Below, one piece after another: positions 1 through 7,675 of a DNA stretch of 64,000 nucleotides. Source of the stretch: Planctomycetota bacterium (GTDB lineage: Bacteria > Planctomycetota > Planctomycetia > Gemmatales > HRBIN36); NCBI GenBank assembly GCA_014584395.1, contig JACTMY010000017.1, forward strand, positions 104,012-168,011, read 5' to 3'. Position 1 is the first letter of the stretch; every line of letters begins with the position of its first letter. A program made the translations under genes and the position numbers. The notes under the pieces are model-generated. The model had not been told where the DNA came from, did not search any database, and worked only from the letters and a program-made list of their open reading frames with translations.

Positions 1-1
1 C

Positions 2-1846
2 GGTATGGGCGGCATGATGGGCATGGGCGGCGGTATGATGGGCATGATGGGCATGGGCGGCGGTATGATGGGCATGATGGGCATGGGCGGCGGCGGTATG
101 CCTCCCGCTATGTCCTTCTATCCCTTCCGCATCATGAACGCCAACTCGCTCATGAATCTCATCAAGCAAGTCGTCGACCCAGGCAAAGATATGACCTGGC
201 ACATCGTTGCCGAAGATCCAGGCCAATTAAGCGGCGGCGGTGGCGGTCTGGGCGGCGGCCCGGGCGGCGGCACCGACACCGATGCGCCTCCGGTCTCTCC
301 CGACACGGCGCACACCATGCAGTACTACGATCCGGTCTTTGCCCTGATCGTCAAGGCGCCCTCGCAACGCAATCCGCGGGCCTCGACCCTCAGCTCCAGC
401 GACGGCGGTTTCGCTCGAATCAAGGACAAGGATGAACAGCGCGTCGTGGCGGGCAAGGGTGATGAGAAATCGGCCCCCAAGACCGGCTCGGGCAGCGACA
501 ACAAGGGCGACCAGGCCGTGGCTTCCAACAAGCCCAAGATCGACGTCGATCCCAAGCAGGCTTGGGAAGCAGCGCTCGCCAAGAGCAACATCCATGCCGG
601 CTTCGTCATCGCCACGGTCGACTTCCTGACCCAGAATAAACAATATGACCACGCGGCCGAGTTCCTCAAGGCCGTGTTCCGCAAGGGCGTGGACCTCCGC
701 CCCTGGATGTTCGATGCCCTGGCCCTCAATCTCGAACTGAGCCAAGGCGATCCGGTCGAAGTGGAACGAGCGCTGCTCTCCGCCGCCGATCTGATCCCCG
801 AAGGCGGCATGGGTTATCTGACCGCGGCCAAGGCGATGGCACGCCATCGTCATTGGCAGCGAGCGCTCGAATTCTGCCAGCAGGCCGCCGCTCGCACTCC
901 GGGCGATCCGACCAGCTACGTCTTCGCGCTCGAATATGCGACCGAGGCCAAGGACGCCAAGGCGTTGAGCTGGGCTGCCAAGGCGCTGCTCTCCCGCGAT
1001 TGGCCCATGAGCCTCGATCTGCACGCCCTGGCCCTGAGCAAGCTGGACGAAATGTCGGCCTGGCTGGCCAAGGAAGGGCGCACGCAAGACGCCGAACGGC
1101 TCCACTTGACCCGCGGCACGACCAAGCAGCGCGACCTGATCGTTCGCCTCACCTGGCAAGGCGATGCGGACCTCGACCTGCACGTCAAGGAACCGGTCGG
1201 CACCAGTTGCTCGTTCCTGCATCGCGAATCGCCGGCCGGCGGCGTGCTGCAGAGCGACCTCTCCGCCACCAAGCGGACGCAGGTGTACTCCGTCGCCGAG
1301 GGCTTCTCGGGCGCTTACCAACTCACGGTTCGCCGGGCTTGGGGCCGTCCGATGGGCAACAAGGCGGTGCTTGAAATCATCACCCGCGCGGGGACCGGCG
1401 ATGAAACCATCCGCCGCGAAACCCTGACGGTGGATCAGGACAGCACCTTCACCGTGCAACTTGACCACGGCCGCCGCACCAAGCTCAGCGACGTGGCCGC
1501 CCCCGACGTCTACCGCCGGCTGGCCGCGGAACTGCGTCCGGCCCCGGAATCTGCTCAAGAGCAGTTGTCGGCCTTGGCCGTCCCGGTCGTCCGCGGCACG
1601 ACGGGCTACCTGCAAGCGAACATGCTCGATGAAGAGAATCCGCTCTTCAAGGCCATGCGTTCGCGAGGCGCCATCAGCAGCGGCACCTATCAAACGACGG
1701 TCATGCCGAGCACCGGCACGGTGGGCTTCGCCGCCCAGGCGAAACCGACCCTTGACGGCAAGGCCACCAAGGTGACCCTGCAGCCGATCTTCCTCGGCGG
1801 TTCGACGACGCTGCCGATCAATCCCGTCATCCCCAGCAACAACTAG
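2..1846 (+). CDS. Gly/Met-repeat protein with DUF2135-like domain (5' partial)
   Basis: The reading frame is open to the left edge, so the true start lies upstream of the window. The visible part has a low-complexity Gly/Met region (first ~35 residues), a Gly-rich stretch around residues 75-90, a Lys/Asp-rich linker, an alpha-helical TPR-like middle (about 185-370) and a beta-rich C-terminal part. Near residue 375 the C-terminal part carries the pattern LTWQGDADLDLHV, which resembles DUF2135 / YfaP-type domains, where a DxDLHV core is typical. The helical part suggests protein-protein contacts. The role is unknown, and the gene may encode an exported or surface protein whose N-terminal signal is out of view. 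A strong terminator follows the stop codon. The ORF and domain layout are clear; the function is not. Confidence 0.8.
   Translation, partial: GMGGMMGMGGGMMGMMGMGGGMMGMMGMGGGGMPPAMSFYPFRIMNANSLMNLIKQVVDPGKDMTWHIVAEDPGQLSGGGGGLGGGPGGGTDTDAPPVSPDTAHTMQYYDPVFALIVKAPSQRNPRASTLSSSDGGFARIKDKDEQRVVAGKGDEKSAPKTGSGSDNKGDQAVASNKPKIDVDPKQAWEAALAKSNIHAGFVIATVDFLTQNKQYDHAAEFLKAVFRKGVDLRPWMFDALALNLELSQGDPVEVERALLSAADLIPEGGMGYLTAAKAMARHRHWQRALEFCQQAAARTPGDPTSYVFALEYATEAKDAKALSWAAKALLSRDWPMSLDLHALALSKLDEMSAWLAKEGRTQDAERLHLTRGTTKQRDLIVRLTWQGDADLDLHVKEPVGTSCSFLHRESPAGGVLQSDLSATKRTQVYSVAEGFSGAYQLTVRRAWGRPMGNKAVLEIITRAGTGDETIRRETLTVDQDSTFTVQLDHGRRTKLSDVAAPDVYRRLAAELRPAPESAQEQLSALAVPVVRGTTGYLQANMLDEENPLFKAMRSRGAISSGTYQTTVMPSTGTVGFAAQAKPTLDGKATKVTLQPIFLGGSTTLPINPVIPSNN
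14..97 (+). repeat. 30-bp in-frame tandem repeat coding Gly/Met units
   Basis: Two perfect 30-bp units (35-64 and 65-94) follow a partial unit (14-34). Each encodes MMGMMGMGGG-type residues. The period is a multiple of three, so gain or loss of a unit would keep the frame. The array may continue left of the window. Confidence 0.85.
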
Positions 1847-1895
1847 GGATGAAGGCGACCTGATCGGTCCGCGACAGCCACAACACTCCTCAAAG

Positions 1896-1921
1896 CCCGG
1901 CGGCAACCCCGCCGGGTTTTT
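1896..1921 (+). terminator. Rho-independent terminator
   Basis: An 8-bp GC-only stem (CCCGGCGG / CCGCCGGG) with a short loop is followed directly by TTTTT. It lies 50 bases after the stop of the Gly/Met-repeat gene and closes that transcription unit. The 3' arm with its tail recurs at 4991-5013 without a 5' arm. Confidence 0.85.
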
Positions 1922-1984
1922 GTTTGCCGCTGGCCTTGAATCATCTGCGGATTTATCGTTTGACGGATTTTATTCAATTTATAT

Positions 1985-2012
1985 TTGACACACACACACA
2001 TTAAATTTGAAT
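1985..2012 (+). promoter_or_regulatory. Candidate sigma-70-like promoter with an AC-repeat spacer
   Basis: A perfect TTGACA (1985-1990) is followed, after 16 bases, by TTGAAT (2007-2012, 4 of 6 matches to TATAAT). The pair lies 28 bases before the ATG at 2041, in an AT-rich intergenic stretch just after a terminator, which is where a promoter is expected. The spacer holds an alternating AC tract. Promoter consensus in this phylum is poorly defined, so this is a sequence match only. Confidence 0.45.
1988..2000 (+). repeat. Dinucleotide tract (AC)6A
   Basis: Thirteen bases of uninterrupted alternating AC begin inside the -35 box and fill most of the putative promoter spacer. Such tracts are prone to slipped-strand mispairing and stand out in an otherwise GC-rich sequence. 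Confidence 0.9.
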
Positions 2013-2040
2013 AGGTTCTCAATGCAAAAGGAGGTTGATC

Positions 2041-2454
2041 ATGAAAGTCGAATCCATGGCGAAGATGTTGGGCTGGGCGGGCATGGGACTGTTGCTCGCC
2101 TGCGCGGGCGTGGCCTTGGGACAATCCCAAAATTCAAACTCGGTGCCGCCCAATTTCCCTTCCTATTACTGTAGTCTAGATGATAATGTTTTGAAAAACT
2201 GTTCGAACATTAACGGGGGCAGGTGGCCATGGCCCGGAGGCAATTACTGTAATTTCAATCGCTACCACATTCCTGGTGAACAAGGACAAGGGGGACCCTA
2301 TTGCATTCTGCGCTCAGGCTCGATCTGTGTGATTCATAATCCACCACAAGGCACAAGTTACTTTTGCAAGGGACTGATCGATACATCAGATGGACAAGCA
2401 AGCAAAACCCCATGCGAAGTTTATTGGCTAAGCTGCTCTACGCAGTCTCAATAA
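2041..2454 (+). CDS. Small exported eight-cysteine protein
   Basis: A 137-residue protein. The ATG at 2041 is chosen because a near-perfect Shine-Dalgarno (AAAGGAGG, 2027-2034) ends six bases before it; an in-frame TTG at 2035 abuts the Shine-Dalgarno and is rejected. Residues 1-28 form a signal peptide with a hydrophobic core (GMGLLLACAGVALG). The mature part is rich in Asn, Gly, Pro and aromatic residues and carries eight cysteines, enough for four disulfides in an oxidising compartment. I do not recognise the family. It is the first gene of the 2.0-8.8 kb export cassette, and the MauE/DoxX-like gene at 5.2 kb could be a redox partner, though that is inference. Confidence 0.75.
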   Translation: MKVESMAKMLGWAGMGLLLACAGVALGQSQNSNSVPPNFPSYYCSLDDNVLKNCSNINGGRWPWPGGNYCNFNRYHIPGEQGQGGPYCILRSGSICVIHNPPQGTSYFCKGLIDTSDGQASKTPCEVYWLSCSTQSQ

Positions 2455-2480
2455 GCATGGATTCAATAAAAGAGGTCGCT

Positions 2481-3515
2481 ATGCATTTCATCGTTTGCCC
2501 CATTTGGCTCATCTGTGCCTGTGCTGCTGATGGCCAGGTGTTAGAGCGCATTCGAGCATCGATCAATGAACTCTCCGACATGCATTTCGTGGTCAAGTGC
2601 ATGAGCAAGAGCAAGATGAAACAACAAATGCGCCAGTCCGAATCCGTGCAAGAATGCTGGTCCTTCAAGGGAACCGTTCGACTCAAGACGACAGGTATGG
2701 ATCGCACAACGGATCTGATCTTGAAAGACGGCCAGCGATGGAGTTTTGAGATGAGCAGTACCCCATCCCATCAACCTCGCAAGGGAATGGGTATGATCGG
2801 AAAACAAGAAGGACGACCGCCCATTCACGGCGGCTTTTCGATCTTTTTGCTGGGTGAAATATCCAATAACCTGGATCGATTGAAACGATATGCCGTAAGC
2901 ATGAATGACCGGGAACCCTTGATCGTGCTTAAACAAAGCAGCACATTTTCAAACAAATCTAGGTACGAAACGATTTCCGAGCACGACCCCAATTGTAACT
3001 TCTTGATGAGACGATCCAGTTCCAAACTGTTCGATCATAACGGCGTCATTGTCTCTCAATCAACGAGCGAAGTCGTCAAGTTCAAGGAGATTGCGCCTGG
3101 AGTTTTTTTCCCAGCCATGGTCAATGTGTCGGCCTCGACGGCGAATGCATCTTCCTCAGAATACGTTTATGAGTTGATCGATGCCCAATTCCTCAATGAT
3201 TGCCCCTCCGAGATACTCGATTTTCGCTTTCCACCTGGCTGCATGGTGGAAGACTATATTCAACTAAAAGTGTTTCGCGCGGATGAACATGGTCAACCCA
3301 CGCTGACGGCCCGGGATGAGCACGGCCGAGAAATGCAGATCGACACGACTTCTATGCCGGTGGCCATGTCCAGTCAAGCTTTAGACCCCATGGATGAGGA
3401 TGATTTGCCCTGGACCTGGTCGCAGTTGTTCCTGCAGTTCGGCGTGCCCTTTTCCCTGGGGCTCATCACCTTGGCCTTGCTGATCAAGGCCTGGCAGCGC
3501 TTTCGAGCAGGATAA
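2481..3515 (+). CDS. Exported, C-terminally anchored LolA-like protein
   Basis: A 344-residue protein. The ATG at 2481 has AAAAGAGG five bases upstream and gives a clean signal peptide (MHFIVCPIWLICACAADG); an ATG at 2457 is also in frame but would put charged residues before the signal. The mature part alternates beta-type segments (for example SEVVKFKEIAPGVFFP) and resembles the LolA / outer-membrane lipoprotein-sorting fold seen in many planctomycete exported proteins; this is pattern resemblance only. One transmembrane helix near the C-terminus (GVPFSLGLITLALLIKAW) is followed by a basic tail, so the protein probably sits on the outer face of the inner membrane. The next gene starts 4 bases after the stop. 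A decayed analogue lies at 6540-7674. Confidence 0.75.
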   Translation: MHFIVCPIWLICACAADGQVLERIRASINELSDMHFVVKCMSKSKMKQQMRQSESVQECWSFKGTVRLKTTGMDRTTDLILKDGQRWSFEMSSTPSHQPRKGMGMIGKQEGRPPIHGGFSIFLLGEISNNLDRLKRYAVSMNDREPLIVLKQSSTFSNKSRYETISEHDPNCNFLMRRSSSKLFDHNGVIVSQSTSEVVKFKEIAPGVFFPAMVNVSASTANASSSEYVYELIDAQFLNDCPSEILDFRFPPGCMVEDYIQLKVFRADEHGQPTLTARDEHGREMQIDTTSMPVAMSSQALDPMDEDDLPWTWSQLFLQFGVPFSLGLITLALLIKAWQRFRAG

Positions 3516-3518
3516 ATC

Positions 3519-4058
3519 ATGTTCGTGAAGACCAAAGCTTTGCCTGTTCTGTTGCTGGCGAGCATGCTCGCGGTCCTGGCGGGCTATGGGTTCAATTACC
3601 CATCCGCCTTTTGGGATGTCATGCTGCAGCGAGCGCCGCTCCTGGTTCCACCCAAACCCATCGAACTGGCAACGGCGGAGATCGGCCAAGTGGCGGTGCA
3701 GCCTGTGCACATCGAGAATCGCGGCAACAAACCCCAGATCATCGACCACATTCGTATCAGTTGCCTGTGCGCGGGGCTTGAAATGGAGAACGAGGGCGTT
3801 TATCAGGCACGCTTCACCATCAAGGGACATCAACCATTTACCTTGTTGCTCGATCAGAATCGGTTGCCCGATGGCTTGACCATCCAATGGGAAACTTCCG
3901 CTGCGCCCTCCGTCGTGCACAGGGGCGTGGTAACCTGGCAAGGGAGCGAACCCTCTTCCACGCCCGCGTCCTGGAGGATTCCCTTGACGGGGCGCATGGA
4001 ATCCGAGATACATGATGCCAGCTTTGAAGTCGTTCTTCATCCGCGGGGTGGACCATGA
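3519..4058 (+). CDS. DUF1573-like exported protein
   Basis: A 179-residue protein with an N-terminal hydrophobic segment (ALPVLLLASMLAVLAGYGF) that acts as a signal or anchor. The rest resembles DUF1573, an immunoglobulin-like ASH/HYDIN-type fold. It has the early pattern VHIENRGNKPQIIDHIRISC followed by LCAG, where classical members have SCGCT; the second Cys of the motif is kept. It is packed between the LolA-like gene (4-base gap) and the DUF1559 gene, whose ATG overlaps this stop as ATGA, so the three are probably translated together. A role in periplasmic or surface assembly is inference. Confidence 0.7.
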   Translation: MFVKTKALPVLLLASMLAVLAGYGFNYPSAFWDVMLQRAPLLVPPKPIELATAEIGQVAVQPVHIENRGNKPQIIDHIRISCLCAGLEMENEGVYQARFTIKGHQPFTLLLDQNRLPDGLTIQWETSAAPSVVHRGVVTWQGSEPSSTPASWRIPLTGRMESEIHDASFEVVLHPRGGP

Positions 4059-4976
4059 TCAAACGCTCCTGGAAGCCGTTCCGCATGACCACGCGGCGGG
4101 CATTCACCCTGGTGGAAACCTTGGTGGTCATCGGGGTGATGGGATTGCTCATCAGCCTCATGATCCCCGCGATACAGATGGTTCGCGCCGCCATGGATCG
4201 GGCCGCCTGCGTGGCCAACCTGCGCCAGATCGGTCAGGCCGTTTACCAGTTTCACAACGACCATGGCTCCGTGCCGCCAGGCCGGCACATGCTGCGCATT
4301 GGTCCCTTGCGGCACATGTTGCGCTGGGAGGTGGGTTTGCTGCCCTACGTCGGCCGCGGCGACCTTTGGGAACAGGCTTTGCAAAACTGGCATTCCCGAA
4401 ATACAAAATCCGCCTCATCGTGCATTGGATCAAGTGATTCGTGTTTATACTTGCCCCTCGGATGCCCGGCTCAAATATCCAATCATCGATGGAGACGGCA
4501 TCTCGGCTGCGTATGGCACATTCATGGGCGTTTCTGGGAGCATGGCGCAAAAGGGTGTTTTTGCCGTCCAATATGGAAAACCTGGCATCCGCTTATTCGA
4601 GATAACCGATGGCTTAAGTCAAACGCTCATGATGGGGGAGCGACCGCCTCCAGATTCTGGACAAGCGGGCAAATGGTATCCCAGTTCAGGTTATCCAGCA
4701 TCCTCGGTTTTTCAGTTTGCTCAGGGACCCAATTCGGCCATGCCTGTTGATATGAATATGTTCCATGTGGGAGCCGGTTGTGGAGGGGCTTATTATTTCC
4801 GCCCCGGGCGCACCGACCGCCCGTGCGACCGTTATCATTTTTGGAGCCTGCATCCGCGCGGCGGCAATTGGCTCTTCGCCGACGGCTCCTGCCGCTTTTT
4901 GAGCTATCAGGCGCGCGACCTCATTCCGGCCTTGGCTTCCATCGCCGGTCAAGATCCCGTGATGCTGCCGGATTAG
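4055..4976 (+). pseudogene. DUF1559 prepilin-like protein, frameshifted
   Basis: The start overlaps the previous stop (ATGA, 4055-4058). The N-terminus is a type II secretion / type IV pilin signal: basic leader, then RRAFTLVETLVVIG with cleavage expected before F and a Glu at +5. DUF1559 follows in planctomycetes. The first frame runs into non-DUF1559 residues after LWEQALQN (about 4390). The second frame then carries the rest, including YTCPSD (from about 4445) and the C-terminal H-X9-DG motif (HPRGGNWLFADG). One extra base, probably in the AAAA run at about 4384-4387, would account for the break. With the frame restored the protein is about 306 residues, normal for the family. It is either a broken gene or a sequencing error. 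Confidence 0.75.
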
Positions 4977-4990
4977 GTTTCTTATTACCT

Positions 4991-5013
4991 CCCGCCGGGT
5001 TTTTGTTTGCCGC
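4991..5013 (+). repeat. Copy of a terminator 3' arm (23 bp)
   Basis: These 23 bases are identical to 1908-1930, the 3' arm and T-tail of the terminator after the first gene. The matching 5' arm is missing here, so a strong hairpin cannot form. It lies just after the frameshifted DUF1559 gene. Confidence 0.8.
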
Positions 5014-5194
5014 ACCCACCGAATTCTTCCAGCCACCACCGATGGTTGCATCTCAATGTATTTAGCATAAAAATAAAATGGTTGAAAGGATCTGATTCAC
5101 AATTTAATCTCTTAGCAGGTGTGTCCGCACTTCCTCTCCGGGCATCGAGGTGTTTTGATGCGGCGGCGTTTCGCACATCCTGGTCGCCCTGCCC

Positions 5195-6463
5195 TTGCTG
5201 ATGGCCGCGGTGCTCAAGGGGCATGCCTTGTGGCTGGATCCCCTTTCTAGCACGAATTGGTTTGATACACGACAGACGCAGATTTTTCTCATTCTCGTGG
5301 AAAACACCGTTGGCGTCTTCTTATTGTTCGGCCTGGTCAGCGTCATGCTCTGGCGGACCGCGCTGCTGCTCTATGCCGCCTTTTTGATCTACTCTTTCGT
5401 GCTTGGCGTTTCAGGATCGTCCTCCTGTGGCTGCTTTGGCAAAGCGACCATTCATCCATGGATCACGTTTGGTCTGGATGCCCTGGCCATCTTCCTGCTA
5501 TGGACTTTCCGCCAGCAGTTTACTGATTCGGCCCGCGAGCGCCCATGGGTCGCTCATCTCATTCGCCATCCCGTCGTTTTTGTCTTGGGCAGCCTGCTGC
5601 TCTTGAGCGTGGGTGCGATGTCCCAATATCTGGTGCGTCCGCCAGCGGACCTGTTCGCCAACACCGCGATCGAACCCATCGAGCATGATTTTGGCATGGT
5701 GAATCAAATGGAGGAATTGCAGCACGAGTTTCAGTTCATCAATCATTTGGACAAGCCCGTCACCATCACGCATCTGCATTCCTCCTGCGGTTGCACAACC
5801 GCGCTCGAATTGGCGGGACATACCGTTGCTCCTCGGTCCAGATGCGCGATCCCCGTGATCATGGAATCCGGAAGCGGAGAAGGCAAGAAAAGCGGCGTCA
5901 TCACTGTGTTTTTCAAGTCGGATCATCAGTCGCAGGCCGCCTGGCATGCGTGCTCCGTCAAAAGCCAGGTCCAAATCGATTATCACCTGTCCGCCGATTG
6001 GATCGATTTTGGAACGATTGAGCAGTGCTCAAGCGAGACGCGCATCGTGCAATTCAAGCCGGCGTCCTTCACGGAGGCTAAAATTCTGGATTTTGAAGTC
6101 ACGGATCAGCGCTTTCACGTAACGAAGAAAGCCCAGCAGGATGGCGTGGAATTCCTCGAGATGACGTTTCAGCCCTCAAATCTGTTGCGCCGCGAAACCG
6201 TGACGGCTTTGTTGACCATAAAAACCAATAGTCCGCGGGTGCCCGTGAAGTCCATTGTGCTGCAAGCGGCGACCAATCCGCTTGAGGAGATCGATACCAA
6301 GGCGATTGTGATTGGCTCGGACGTCGCGGGGACCGTCAAGAAGATCATAACCTTGCGCAGTTCCAAGCCAACAACGTATCGCGCACAATGCCAACATCCC
6401 AACATTTTCTGTGCCGCTGCGGAAGGGGTCGTGGATGGCAAAGGGACCTTGGAAATCCAGTAG
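5195..6463 (+). CDS. MauE/DoxX-like membrane domain fused to DUF1573
   Basis: The N-terminal third has four to five hydrophobic helices and a GSSSCGCFG motif, as in MauE/DoxX-type redox membrane proteins. A further helix (HPVVFVLGSLLLLSVGA) leads to an exported DUF1573 domain with the classical SSCGCTT near residue 193. A second beta-rich domain follows (about 260-422). The start is uncertain: TTG at 5195 has no Shine-Dalgarno and cuts the first helix short. An ATG at 5158 has GAGG seven bases upstream and a basic MRRRF start, but it needs a one-base frame change near 5173-5180 to join. It probably acts in extracytoplasmic thiol chemistry for the exported products of this cluster; that role is inferred from the family. 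Confidence 0.75.
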   Translation: MLMAAVLKGHALWLDPLSSTNWFDTRQTQIFLILVENTVGVFLLFGLVSVMLWRTALLLYAAFLIYSFVLGVSGSSSCGCFGKATIHPWITFGLDALAIFLLWTFRQQFTDSARERPWVAHLIRHPVVFVLGSLLLLSVGAMSQYLVRPPADLFANTAIEPIEHDFGMVNQMEELQHEFQFINHLDKPVTITHLHSSCGCTTALELAGHTVAPRSRCAIPVIMESGSGEGKKSGVITVFFKSDHQSQAAWHACSVKSQVQIDYHLSADWIDFGTIEQCSSETRIVQFKPASFTEAKILDFEVTDQRFHVTKKAQQDGVEFLEMTFQPSNLLRRETVTALLTIKTNSPRVPVKSIVLQAATNPLEEIDTKAIVIGSDVAGTVKKIITLRSSKPTTYRAQCQHPNIFCAAAEGVVDGKGTLEIQ

Positions 6464-6539
6464 GAGCCTCTATTAAAAATCCCAACATCATGAAATGAAT
6501 GAAATCAGGGATTTTGCTTGAACGGTAGGGGTGTTTAGC

Positions 6540-7674
6540 ATGAATCTGTTCAAAAATCTATTAATCGTATTGATGATCATTGCTTTGCTTTCAACTATTA
6601 CCGCAAGAAACTTGTTCGCAAAGGGTATACCTGATCCAATGGCTCTTTTGCGTGGCGTAGAAGCTGCAAGAAATTCCATTGTATCTGGCAAGTTCGTTTA
6701 TGAAGCGGAGACAAAATTATCTCGTACGAGTGGCAATAAGCAATCGAAAATTAGCATTATCTTTGATGGTGAGAAAAGAAATGTTGTATTCGAGCATGAC
6801 ACTATCTCGATTACTCCTCCAGATACGGAAGCAAAAGTAAATCAAATAAAGTCAAATCAGTATTCAGATGAAAAAATTATCGAATTAGGGCTTGGAAGAA
6901 GAGCAAAAGCAGTTCATCATTTTATTTATGATGGAACTCAAGTTATTTCAACTCATGACCGAACTCAAAGCGCAACCTTCTCAGCTCCGAAAGATGGTTG
7001 ATATTCTGTTATAGAATCGCAAGATCCACGAATGATGGGACTAGCTATTTCTGGCTCACTTAAGCTAGAACTCGGGAATATTCTATATAATTATGCAAAT
7101 AATATTAAAATAACTCATGAAGAAGTTATATTAGGAGAAAAAGCATGGTGTGTCGAGATGCAAAGAGTTAATAATCATGATATGAAGCTCTTTTTTTTGG
7201 ATTAGTGATTCAGAAGGTTTTAAAGTATGGCGTGTTAAGACAACATATAAGAATAAGATTGTCTCTCTAATTAATTGTGAATATCACCATTCGGATGGCA
7301 AAAATCCTTTGTATCCTGTATATGGGCCCAATGCGGAGCCGATAGAGGAAATATCAATCAAAGAAGTGGCTTCGGATTATAGCTATAAACCAAAAGAGAA
7401 GGAGTTTACCTTGGCGGGGCTTGGGCTGCTTCCCGGTGCGACGGTTGGTGACAGCCGAATCCCCAAAATTCTAGGTTACTGGGATGGTGAAAAGATTACC
7501 CAGGATATACACGCAGCTTTTCGAGCGCGCAACAAACTGCTCGCCCAACAAGCCCAAGAAGAAACTGCTTATTGGCCAAGGTGGGCCATGTGGATGGGTG
7601 GTATCCTGGGTCTCCTGATTGGTTGCTGGTTCATTCTCCATTGGCGGCGCCGACAGCAAGCATCGACTCCTTGA
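6540..7674 (+). pseudogene. Decayed LolA-like anchored protein (in-frame TGA plus T8 frameshift)
   Basis: Translation from ATG 6540 (AGGGG about nine bases upstream) gives a signal peptide (LLIVLMIIALLSTITA) and a beta-rich protein that stops at TGA 6999-7001. The same frame then continues with coding-like sequence (YSVIESQDPRMMGLAISG) to a run of eight T at about 7191-7198. Removing one T joins it to WISDSEGFKVWRVK and on to a C-terminal transmembrane helix (WMGGILGLLIGCWFILHW) with a basic tail. Layout and position (just before a DUF1559 gene) match the gene at 2481-3515, so it looks like the second-cassette paralogue. The first two thirds are strikingly AT-rich, while the last third is normal for the window. 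Confidence 0.7.
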
Positions 7675-7675
7675 T

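Noticed and set aside
14..97. CRISPR array
   Set aside because: The repeats are contiguous, in frame and have no spacers; they are coding repeats.
227..1906. Long minus-strand open frame opposite the Gly/Met-repeat gene
   Set aside because: It is the antisense of a real gene in GC-rich DNA, with no Shine-Dalgarno and no domain; its residues (His, Arg, Gly, Ala rich) are typical of antisense translation.
6999..7001. TGA read as selenocysteine or tryptophan
   Set aside because: No downstream SECIS-like hairpin is visible, the same gene has a frameshift nearby, and other genes here end in TGA.
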